NCBI GenBank assembly: GCA_031763025.1
Contig: JASSKH010000023.1
Location: forward strand, 1,736,001 to 1,800,000
Source: Macrocystis pyrifera
Lineage: Eukaryota > Sar > Phaeophyceae > Laminariales > Laminariaceae
Length of the DNA stretch: 64,000 bases
Direction: 5' to 3'
Positions 22,601 through 34,600 of the stretch are shown piece after piece. Every line of letters starts with the position of its first letter. The stretch's first letter is position 1. The notes under the pieces are model-generated. The model was not told the DNA's origin. It was given only the letters and a program-made list of their open reading frames with translations, and did no database searches. A program made the position numbers and the translations under genes.

Positions 22601-25600
22601 AACCGTCGTTGTTTCAGTCATTTTTTTGTTTTAATCCTTCGTCGAATCGGTTGAAAAAGAGAGAGAGAGAGCTTAAGCTCACCACACTTCCTTATTTTCT
22701 TGTACGTGTCGTGTATCGATTTAATCAACCATTGTCTTAGACTGTAATTTTTATGGTATATGTTGGCGTTATTGCTGTATTTGTCGCCATCTGTTTGGCT
22801 TTACCGTTGCGATCGTCATCGTCCTCGTTGTCGTGATTTTTGGCATTGTCCAGCCCGCCGTGCTGGCCGTGCTGGGACAACATGGGCGCGATTTATGGTA
22901 TGTTAGGTTGTGGCGAGCATTCGCCGTCCGCAAGGGTTGACATACCTTCGCCGCTTTTGTACAGTAGAGAGCGCGACGGCATGTCGCAGTTGCACCAAAC
23001 GGGCAAGACCTGTCGGAGCGCGACTGACTCCAGACAGGCAGAGGCAGCCTAGAGTTCGCTCTCGATTTCGCCGAGACCTATATACGTGCATCTATATATA
23101 TATGTAGATACATCTGCACCGCAAAGGTTTACCTGATGCCGCTCTGTCCCAAAATATAAGGAACGCTTTGATTGCATGTTAATACACTAACGAAACTCAT
23201 GTTCAGGGACAGTGTGGTACAGTATTAATAATAGCGTTGAGGGCTTTTATCGAGCCCTGCGGAGATGTACACGGGGCAACATTTCCTACTATTAATAGGC
23301 TTGAGGGCTTTCGTCTACAGCAGTAGCCTTGCATAGACGTGTACACACATGATGTATTGATACCAGGTATGCCGCAAACGGCTCAAAACTACTGTAGCTA
23401 CCTCAGTCGATCCGCAGATCTGTACCGCAAAACGTTAATCCGTGTCGCACCGCCGTGGTGTTCCGGGTAACACCCGGTACAGTTCGTTTCGTTGCCTAAA
23501 TTTCTGGAGCAGCCACCTCCCCCTTCCTCCCCGCTGAAAATTGTCGTCTTCTGTTTTTTATTTCGTCCGTTTTCTTGTGAACGTTTTTTAAGGTGCTGGC
23601 AAGGCTGCCCGCAGCGGGGGTCTGGCACGTGCTTTCCCCGGGCATTGTACGCGTCCTGCTCAACCCACACTAAGGTGGGTCATTGCTTTCCGCGTTGAAC
23701 TCAGCTTTCCCACGATTTACTTTAGATGCTCACTGTGTTTGGCTGATTCACTGTATTTTACTATTCACTCTATTTCTAGGTTACTCTGTTTTTTTTCTTT
23801 TCTCTGTTTACTCTGATTGTGTGGCTACTGTGGTTACTCTCTTTACTCTGTGGTTACTCTTTTTTGCTCCGGTTAGTCTGTTCCCCCTGCTTGACTCTGT
23901 TAACCACTCTGATATACGATGGTATTTGTGCCGAGTCTGCTAATCCCTCTCTGGCTTTATGTTTGTCGCCGAGACAGGGAGAAGAGAACTACCTGTTTTC
24001 CTTGGTGCGCATGACTCTGGAGCAGCTGCCAAAGGTTGTCGGTGACGACGAGGAGGTATGTTGCGACTGCACGTGGAGATGGGAGAGGGGGGGGCGGGGG
24101 GTGAGCATCCCCGTGTTCGAGTATGGATGGGGGATGTGTCATTATCTTTTTGGCTCCTTGGTGTGACAGATAGCGGGTCGCCCGCTGCTATACTTTGGAC
24201 CTAGATAAGAACGGAAGGGCCCTATAAGTTGTTGTGTTTTTGTGTGTGTGCGCTCTTGTTTAAAGTTCGAAGGCCCTGTACCCGTATAGACGATACGTGA
24301 TATATTTTACTGCACAAAGACAGCATCCGTGCTGTAAGAGCAACATGTGATACCACTCTGTCCGTGAATGCAATACGTACCAGGTACCGCTTTTTGACAC
24401 CTGTTATGTTTTTACCCAAATGTTCCCGATCGTTCCTGACAGGTTGATGGAGTACAGTATGTATTTCCGTTCGCGCCAGTGTACCTTACATAACCCAACA
24501 CGTCTTACGTCCGCCTTGTATCTTGTATCTTGTATCTTGTGTATTATACTTTGTACGCCTTCCGTGTTCCTTGTATCCTGTGCGTTGTCCCTTGAACCTT
24601 GTTCCTTGCCTTGTCCCTTATACCGTGTTGCACGGTAACTTGTACTATTTGCACGTACGCGCGTCAGGTCCAGGGTCAGGTAGCGGCGTCCCTCCTCCAA
24701 AGAGGCACAATCCGCTTCGACAGTCTCGCCGGGGTGGCCGTGGTGTCTTCCCTCGTCAAGGGGATGGGACAGGTCAGTCGCAGTTGGACGCCGACCAGCA
24801 AACAAATAAAGCCAGCCCGTCGCCTTGTTCGTATTGCCTTATTTGCCTTTCTTTCAATGAGCCAACACAAGAATTAGGGCTATTTATACGTACCTGGTAG
24901 CCCTCATCAGTTGGACACAAGCAAATCAAATACCGACAGCCCATCGCCTTGTGTGTTCGTTCAATAAGCAAAGACGAAATGCTAGCCCCCGCCTCGCCTT
25001 GTCTTAGCTTGCCCTGCATTTAGTTGGACTGCAATTCTCTGGTTTGACGGACGGAACCAAATTTTCTTTTTTTGTTTCGTAACCCTTTCACCACTGCCAA
25101 ACAATGCCGCTCTTATTTACTCCAAGTAACCCCCCGCCCAAACGTTTGCGGTGCAGTAAGGAAGGACGGTTTTCCCTTCACGCTTTTTTTTCGATTTGAT
25201 ACCGTCTACCGGCATAGATCAATTAGCTACGTAGTGTATCCGGTTTGCTCTCTTCCCTGGCTCGGTGTCGTCTGTTGAACATCTAGCAGCTCTACTGTAG
25301 TACAATGTGTTGGGTCTGCTCTCTCGTCTGGTTTGACACCGTGTGTTGAACGCCATCAGCTAAAGATGTGTCCGATGTGCTCTCTTATCTGGTTTTGGTA
25401 TCGCCTGTTGAACGTCTATCGGGTGAAATGAATCCCGGTTTTTTTTTTTTTCTCGTCGGTTTTGTTGATCGTCTATCATAGCATCGGAGAGCAATCAGCT
25501 ACAGTAGTGTGCCCGGTTTTGCTCTCTTGTCTGGCGTGGTGTCGTCTGTTGGACATCCGTCAGCTGACACGTGTCCGATCCGCCCACTTGTCCGGCTTGG

Positions 25601-28600
25601 TATCATCTAATGATCGTCTACTGAGCAGTCTATCAGCTAGAATGCGTCTAGTTTTCTCAATCGTTTGGTGTGGTAACGTGTAATGTCTGTTGATGGTCTA
25701 CTGCAGGAGGCGCTGAATGCTCACGTCGAGTTTCTCAAGGGGGTCGTGCAGGGGCAGGCTGGGTGGGCCGACAGGCGAGGTGAGTCATCCTCCCGCACAT
25801 CGGACAGATCAGATAGATCAAATACATCATCATCAGTTCCCGCCTATGGACCTAAATATTTCACTGGAGATATGTTTATGATCTGTACTGGTATGATGTA
25901 CAGTAGTCCATGTTGCCGGGTGGGAGCCGTGTAATCGGCATGATCTCGAACGTGTTTTGTTTCCTGGGTGCAATCCGTACTGTACGGATCCTGCGCAACG
26001 TCTCGCAGTAGCAACTTAAGATCTTGATCTATTAATGGATAGATATAATACATGGATGGATGATGATCTGTTCAATGTGTTCTTCCTTGTATTCTTCAGA
26101 TCATGAACTGCCCAGCCACAACTAAGTTTTTTTTTCTGAATACGTGCAGAAATCAACTACCAGGTACAGCAGTAACGTGCAGAATAAGGTGAAAGCGGTT
26201 TCTGTGTCTTGTGGTTCATGTTGCTGCTCACGATCGGCCATGAGTGGGCTTGGTGATCATGGCGACTGACAAAGGTGCGATGCTACTGCTGCACGACGGT
26301 GCGGTGCGCGAAGGGGGTTTAGCACGCCATCCGCCGCTCTGTGCTGTGCATCACTGCTGTGCTGTGCTGTGCTGTGCTGTGCTGTGCTGTGCTGTGCTGT
26401 GCTGTGCTGTGCTGTGCTGTGCTGTGCTGTGCTGTGCTGTGCTGTGCTGTGCTGTGCTGTGCTGTGCTGTGCTGTGCTGTGCTGTGCTGTGCTGTGCTGT
26501 GTGCTGTGCTGTGCTGTGCTGTGCTGTGCTGTGCTGTGCTGTGCTGTGCTGTGCTGTGCTGTGCTGCTGTGCTGTGCTGTGCTGTGCTGTGCTGTGCTGT
26601 GCTGTGCTGTGCTGTGCTGTGCTGTGCTGTGCTGTGCTGTGCTGTGCTGTGCTGTGCTGTGCTGTGCTGTGCTGTGCTGTGCTGTGCTGTGCTGTGCTGT
26701 GCTGTGCTGTGCTGTGCTGTGCTGTGCTGTGCTGTGCTGTGCTGTGCTGTGCTGTGCTGTGCTGTGCTGTGCTGTGCTGTGCTGTGCTGTGCTGTGCTGT
26801 GCTGTGCTGTGCTGTGCTGTGCTGTGCTGTGCTGTGCTGTGCTGTGCTGTGCTGTGCTGTGCTGTGCTGTGCTGTGCTGTGCTGTGCTGTGCTGTGCTGT
26901 GCTGTGCTGTGCTGTGCTGTGCTGTGCTGTGCTGTGCTGTGCTGTGCTGTGCTGTGCTGTGCTGTGCTGTGCTGTGCTGTGCTGTGCTGTGCTGTGCTGT
27001 GCTGTGCTGTGCTGTGCTGTGCTGTGCTGTGCTGTGCTGTGCTGTGCTGTGCTGTGCTGTGCTGTGCTGTGCTGTGCTGTGCTGTGCTGTGCTGTGCTGT
27101 GCTGTGCTGTGCTGTGCTGTGCTGTGCTGTGCTGTGCTGTGCTGTGCTGTGCTGTGCTGTGCTGTGCTGTGCTGTGCTGTGCTGCTGTGCTGTGCTGTGC
27201 TGTGCTGTGCTGTGCTGTGCTGTGCTGTGCTGTGCTGTGCTGTGCTGTGCTGCTGCTGTGCTGTGCTGTGTGCTGTGCTGTGCTGTGCTGTGCTGTGCTG
27301 TGCTGTGCTGTGCTGTGCTGTGCTGTGCTGTGCTGTGCTGTGCTGTGCTGTGCTGTGCTGTGCTGTGCTGTGCTGTGCTGTGCTGTGCTGTGCTGTGCTG
27401 TGCTGTGCTGTGCTGTGCTGTGCTGTGCTGTGCTGCTGTGCTGTGCTGTGCTGTGCTGTGCTGTGCTGTGCTGTGCTGTGCTGTGCTGTGCTGTGCTGTG
27501 CTGTGCTGTGCTGTGCTGTGCTGTGCTGCTGTGCTGTGCTGTGCTGTGCTGTGCTGTGCTGTGCTGTGCTGTGCTGTGCTGTGCTGTGCTGTGCTGTGCT
27601 GTGCTGTGCTGTGCTGTGCTGTGCTGTGCTGTGCTGTGCTGTGCTGTGCTGTGCTGTGCTGCTGTGCTGTGCTGTGCTGTGCTGTGCTGTGTGCTGTGCT
27701 GTGCTGTGCTGTGCTGTGCTGTGCTGTGCTGTGCTGTGCTGTGCTGTGCTGTGCTGTGCTGTGCTGTGCTGTGCTGTGCTGTGCTGTGCTGTGCTGTGCT
27801 GTGCTGTGCTGTGCTGTGCTGTGCTGTGCTGTGCTGTGCTGTGCTGTGCTGTGCTGTGCTGTGCTGTGCTGTGCTGTGCTGTGCTGTGCTGTGCTGTGCT
27901 GTGCTGTGCTGTGCTGTGCTGTGCTGTGCTGTGCTGTGCTGTGCTGTGCTGTGCTGTGCTGTGCTGTGCTGTGCTGTGCTGTGCTGTGCTGTGCTGTGCT
28001 GTGCTGTGCTGTGCTGTGCTGTGCTGTGCTGTGCTGTGCTGTGCTGTGCTGTGCTGTGCTGTGCTGTGCTGTGCTGTGCTGTGCTGTGCTGTGCTGTGCT
28101 ATGCTATGCAGCTGTGCTTCTAGCATCCAAGCGGTCGATTTAACATATTAACTGAATTTATACTGTACCAACCCCCCCCCCCCTCCCCCTCCATCGCTAC
28201 TCCTTCGTGATCTCCGTAGACTATACCTCCAACGGTGTGATCGCGGAAAAAGAAGCCAGCAGTAAAAAGGAAACGAACGGGGCCGCTGCGATAAGCGAAG
28301 AAACGCCTCCTGCCGAAACCCCGGACGAAACGGTCCAAGACTCAGTCGCTGAACGCGCCCGAGCCGTGGAAGCCCTCTGCTCGTTGGCCCGAAGTGGCGG
28401 TGGCGGCGGCAGTGGCAGTAAAAAGGGTAGGGATGGGAGGAGCGCGGCATTGGCTGCCATGAAGGCTGGGGGAGCTCAGGCTCAAGGCCACCAGCGACTG
28501 CAAAACACGGCAGAGTTTTTCCTGGAGACTGGGTTCTTCGCTCCCGCTGATGGAGGTGGGTGGGTGGGTCGATACGGGTGTTCGACGTTTGTTTTGAAAA

Positions 28601-31600
28601 GGGGGTGTACTCATGTCGTGCATGGCATTAGTCCTGTGACCATAGACTCGCCTATGCTTACAGTTCCGGAACGGAGCTTGTCGCGTTTTCACCCACCAGG
28701 CAGACAGGGGGGGGAGGAGGTTGTGTGGGTGGTTGTTGTTTTCGGCTGCCATCCAATGAAGTACGGAATCCACGTCAACGCAGTTCACTCACAAGCAGCT
28801 ACGCAAAGAAGACGGAGGTGGGTTTTCCGTGTTCCGCCACAGGCGTTCGTCGTTTACTTCAAAGGAGAGGGTGGGGGGGGATGGTCGTTGTTATCCCGGT
28901 TGTTCCCGTCCGACGATGTGTATTTTCAATTGAGCGCCGTTCACTCATACCGCGCTGGCCGTAAATGTGAGCGCTAGTGGCGTATAAACATGAAGTCCAA
29001 CCGGTCCTTACTTTTTCCATGATTGACTAGACACCCCGTGGAAAGCGAAGAAAGACACAGCATTTTTTGCTGTTTGCTTCGAAGCAGGGGGGGGGGGGGG
29101 GGGGCTGCTTCGCTTCTAAAAATAGTTGTAGGTTTGGGTTAGGATGTTTTAGTGTGTTTCGTCAGGCTGGGGTGTCTGGGTAGATCTAGCTTGCGCGGTG
29201 CCGAGTCTCCTTCGGGGTTATCGTTGGTGTCCCTATCTGCATCGCACTTCATGTGGCGCTCCTACCCGCGCGGCAGGCGATGGTACAATTGTATCACAAG
29301 CATCACCCCTTTGCTTGTTTTTGCCGTTCCTACCGTTTTCTAAAACCATGCGTCACTGAATTTTCCCATTCTCGCCACCCCTTGAATGTTTCCGTTCTTT
29401 ACTGCCCCTTGCTACAGTAGCTACAGTAGCTACAGTAGATTCAGCGTCCTTACGAAATTAATCCTACCACCCCTTGCGAAATTCACCCTTCTTATCTCCC
29501 CTTAGTATCTCTACCCTTTCTTTTACTATATTGACCATTCTTAGCACCTCTTGAGAAATTGACCATTCTCTACCACCCCTTTACGACATTTACCGTTCTC
29601 TACCGCCCCCTACGAATTTTACCCGTTCTCCATTACACCCCTTACGAAATTTGCCGTTCTCGCCCGCACTGCCGGCCGCCCTGGTGCACAACGACCCTGT
29701 CCTATGAATAATGTTTGCCCCGATTGCAGCGGCTCCCCTGCCGGCAAGGCTGTCCGAGCTCTGCCGCTCCAAGTTCTTCAGCGTCGTCGCCGACATCGCA
29801 GCCAAGCCGCTCTTCTGGCGGGCCAACGCTAGTGACGCGGAAACGAGCAACAGCAGCACCAGCAGCGGCAGCAGCAACAAGAAGAAATCGAGCAAGTCTT
29901 CCTCCTCTTCCTCTTCTGCTTCTGCGGGCGAGGGGCCGGCATCGGGCGCGCTGGAAGCGTTGTGGGCTTTGCACGAGGCTTGGCAGGGCCTCGAAAAGGG
30001 CGGGAGGAAGTTTGTGAAGGACGTAGCCGTGGGTTTGGACGAGAGGGAGGCGTGCTCTGTGGCGCTGGGGGTGGTGGAGAGGATCAGGGCTGGCACGGCA
30101 AGGTGCGAAATATTATACATGAGAGAGCTGGGATGCTAGTCTATCCCAGCCGCACCCTATTCGAAGAGTATAGCGCCTGTCTCAACTACGGGGCAATGTG
30201 CGAGTAAACGCTATTGCGGGGGGTCCATAGTTAATAGGACCTATGGTATACATAAAAACCTATATAGTTACCTATTTTTACTAACAATATTTGATCCTAT
30301 TAACTATGGACCCCCGTAATAGTACAGGTTTGAGTTGAAGTTAGCTGAAAGGAAAAATACTTGTAGTAGTTTTTAAAAGCTACTGTAGCTGTGTGTACTG
30401 TGTGTACTGTGTGTTCAGCTGTGTGTACCGTATGTTACTGTGTATACCTAAGCTACTGTGTGTAGCGACCACGGCGGACGAATGTAGAGTACTACATATA
30501 CATATATATATATATATTATATAGGGTGGGGAGGGTGTAGGGTTGAGTTTAAGTCTTCGAACAATAAATACTGCAGCAATGCAGCCAATGTTCCACATCA
30601 ATTTACCCGAGTATGTTGTCCCCTTGAGCGTTGCGCACGGTCATTCGTTATATAGGAGCTGCACCGCTTCCGTTGGTGGAGTGCTGGGGGGTTCAAGCCA
30701 CAGTATCGTCAGAGACCTGGCTATCGTCATTGGTCAAGCTACTGTCGTGATTGACCAGTCTATCGTGCTTGGCCAGGGCTTAGTCATGGTCCAAGTAATC
30801 GTGACGGGCCAGGGTATGGTGATTAGTCAGGCTATCGTGATTGTCTAGGCTACTGTCACTGCACAGGCTACTGTGGCCAGCCAGGCTATCGCGATTGCCC
30901 AGGATTTTGTAACTGGCCAAGCTGTGTAATCGGGCTAGGCTATGACTGGCCAGGGGATTTTGATTGGTCAGACTATCGTGTTTGGCTAGAGTGATCATGA
31001 CTTATTGGTTGGCCAAGTTGTTGCTCTCACGTTGTTTCCGGTATCATCTAGAAGTATTGAAATACGCCAGTCCTGCCCTCTTTTGAGCTTTTGAGGGAGA
31101 GTGGAGGATGTTGCAGCATCGACGATTTCCGCCCCTCCCCCACATCCGAAGCGACTATTCGGCTCGAAAGAAGGGCCGCTATAACAGCAGAACCCCGACT
31201 CCCCCCCACTCCCCTCACGCCGCCTCTTGTGGCATCCCACCCGCGGTGTCGAAACCCCCTGAACGTGGTCTCGGGTCGCGCTTGGGCCCCTTGTGTGTCC
31301 CTCCGCAAAAATCTTGACTGCAAAAATCTCCCTTTCTAGCGGCGACAAGCTAGGGTCAGCGTTTGCAGGCATCTTGTTAATGGTTTCCCTCCACTTGCTG
31401 GAAGGGTCCAAGGGGGACAGCCGCGGGGGGGAGCGCTGCCAGCACATCTTCGACCTCGTGGAAACCTACGGTCGCATTTCTGAGACGGGGGCGGGGGGTG
31501 ACGACGATGACGACGACGAAGACGAGGAGGAGGGTGGCACCGGTGAGAGCGAAAGCGTAATACACAACATGTTTTATTGGTCTATGTAGATCCATGATTG

Positions 31601-34600
31601 GACTTTGCAAGAAGTATGTGCCATGCATTCATGCATCGGGCAGATCTTTCCTACTTCATGATGTAGATATTTTTGAGGGCAGGTAGATCCCCGATATGAT
31701 CTGTGTGATCTGGCTCATGTTGCCGGGGCGGGGGCCGTTTAACATGCTTGATCTACGATGTGTTTACTAGGTTGGGCGTGTTCTGTACGGACCCTGGTCC
31801 TCATCATTTCCTCATTACGCCAGGTTAGGGGTCTAGATTATCTACTTCAGATCGTGGTCGTCCCGACTTGTGAAATTTCTTCCAAATTTTACGAAAATAA
31901 AGCCTTTCGACGCACGCCACCTTCGTCTTGGTTCTTGCTCCTTACCTTGGCGTGGCAGACCCGGACCCGCTGGCGATGCTTGCCGACGTGCTCGTGGCCG
32001 TGGTGGCGGAACCGTCTACCCACTCGGTCAGAGGACTCCGCGACACAGCCAGGTGAGCCCCAAACCTGCCCGGCAAATCCTTTCCTCGGTTCTGCTATTA
32101 ATAGAGTGCTTCAAGGTTGTCCCCTCTGCTCTCTACCCTATATGGTTTGTGAACTCTGTCAAGACTGCAGTGTGCGGGAACAAACATTTAAGTATATTCT
32201 CAAGTACGGTACGGCAGCGGTGGTCTGGTCCCTCTATAGTGCAGGGCGAGTAGTGCGGACTGCCCGCTATGTATAATATGGTGCCTGTAGAATCGATTGG
32301 CAGTTGGCAGCTGGCACTTGGTACAGAGAGACAGATGGGATTAGCCAGTTTTGTATTAATAGTGTGCGGAGTCGTGTCAGTGCCTGCTATATCATGGTGC
32401 CGGTATTGTAGGCTGGCGCATACACTGTATACCGACACTGCTGTACAGAGAGACCACTACTGTAAGCTGTCCCCGAAACCGCCCAAATGGTATTCCGTCG
32501 CCTATTGCACTCCACCCTCTCGTTTTATTCATTTTTTTTTCCAAGCTTCCCCCGCTTGGTCGCCTTCCCGCTCTCCGTCGGTTGTGAATATTCTGCGGGT
32601 GTTTATCCGTAATAATTTTGTTCGTGATTTTCTCCCGTGATTTTGTTCTCGTGATTTTTCTTCCGTGCTTTAGTTCGCGCTTTTTGTTGGTTTTGTTCCG
32701 CAAATTTCGTTCCGGGAATTTTCCCGTGCGGCTGTTCCGTGACTTCTCTTCCGTGATATTGTTCGTGGTTTCATTTCGTACTTTTGTTCCGTGTTTTTTT
32801 CGGGGATTTGGTCCGTGACTTTGCTCCGTGATTTCGTTCCGTGCTTTTCTTTCTGATTTTGTCCCGTCATTTCGTTCGTGGCAAGGCGCGTGTGGGGCAT
32901 GGTGTGCGGCACCCTCCCGCTGACGAAGTCCGCCCTGGAAACCCTTCTGGAGGCGGTCGTCCCCGAAGGTGAGCGATGAAGCATTGCATTTCACTATGGA
33001 TACTGTTTATACTGTTGATAGTATTGATAAACGCGTGGTCGCAGACAGGAAGGATACAGCACCCGCAGATAGGCTGAAGCACCACCGACTCTTGGGGTTT
33101 GGAGGGTGCCGGGCTATACCTGCCGTACGTCGTATTAATGCTGTTTTCGTCTTCCCCCTTGTACGTTCGGGTGCATTTTTTTTTTTGTCGGCGCTCACGG
33201 ATGCGACAAATCAGGCATCCTCTTCTCCTTGACTCTGACGTGTGCTGTCACGTCCTGGCATATGTCATGTTATGTTGTATCACGTTGTTACGTTATCTTT
33301 ATGTTGTATTGTGCCAGGTGCTATGTTATGCTGTGTAATATATTGTTGGGTTGGGTTGGGTTGTGCTGTGTTCTATCAAGTTATGTTATGCGTTTGTGAT
33401 TGTGTGTTACCCGGTACCAGGTGTGTCATTGTGTGTGGTGTGACGTCATGTGTGCTCTGTCGTCGCCTGTGTGACCTGTCGCGTGCGTGTAGGCGGCGAG
33501 GAGTTGTCTTTTGATGTGGAGGAGGAGGAGGGTGATGACGGTGACCATGACGGTGATGGCGATGCATCGGTTAAGAGCGAGGAAAGCAGCGACGATGACG
33601 AGGAGGAGGAGGAGGAAGAGGAAGAGGAGGAGGAGGAGGTGACTCGGTTGCGTGGGAGTTGGTTGCTCTGGGCGATTCATGACTCATTGCGTCATGTTGG
33701 TTGTTTGTATGGGCGACGAGCAATACATGCATGTGTCGACAGCGGAGCACCCGTTCGCACTATCTTCTGGGGCTCTTATCTTAACCCGAGGGGCTCTGTA
33801 CTATAAATAAGTATCTAATAAGTCTAAGTCATAAAGAAGCTGCCTTGAGAACAAGGAATATGCAAGCCGATGGATGTCATAATCGTCCATGATGTCATAA
33901 TCACCCGTCGTATATCATAACCGTCAGTAGCATGTAGCTCGTTATTGAAATTATGGTCGCCAGCAGTGTATTTATCGCTCATGATATTCTCCCAACTGTA
34001 CATGGTGTAGTACTCGTTCTCACAAATGAGGTTTTAGGAAAAATTCGATGTCACACCTGAGGCGTTTTTTTTTTTTCAAGATACTCGTTCATGTTACCGT
34101 AAACGCACATGCTACCAGGTATATGTGAACTACATTACAACCATCATGTTCGTGCCTGGTATAATATACCAGGTGCAAAGTAGCGAAAAACGCCCAACAC
34201 TACCTTGCTTGTTTTATCGTGGGCGCAATATCCAACTTACCCGCCCGATCTTTCCGATCCTGTCCCGCAGGTGAAGTTGGACGCATCGGACCTCGAGGAA
34301 CTATTGCGCGGAAACGACGGGTCAGACAACGAAGGATTGCAGCACCATGCGGGGGCGGATGCGGCCCTGGGAGCCCTCCTGAACCTGAAAAAGTCTGGGC
34401 GAAAGAAGGGCACGCTGGAAGCCCAACGGCAAAGATACCAGATCCGTCTTCGCGCCTTGGATCTCTTGGAGGTGAGAGTCTCCATCCCGCCACTATCGTG
34501 AGCTGTCAGCCCTTTCGCTATTGAAAAAACGCCTCCGACACTATTTTCAAGTAAGGAGGTTGTCCCAAAAAAAAGTCGCATTTCTTAACCCCTCCAGGAC

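Noticed and set aside
26244-28151. Three long plus-strand and one long minus-strand open frames (584-635 codons)
   Set aside because: They are translations of the (GCTGT)n array, which has no stop codons on either strand; no initiation context, composition or homology supports coding.
33450-33806. Independent acidic 118-residue protein
   Set aside because: The acidic tract is POL5 exon 17; the flanking parts of the frame are intron.
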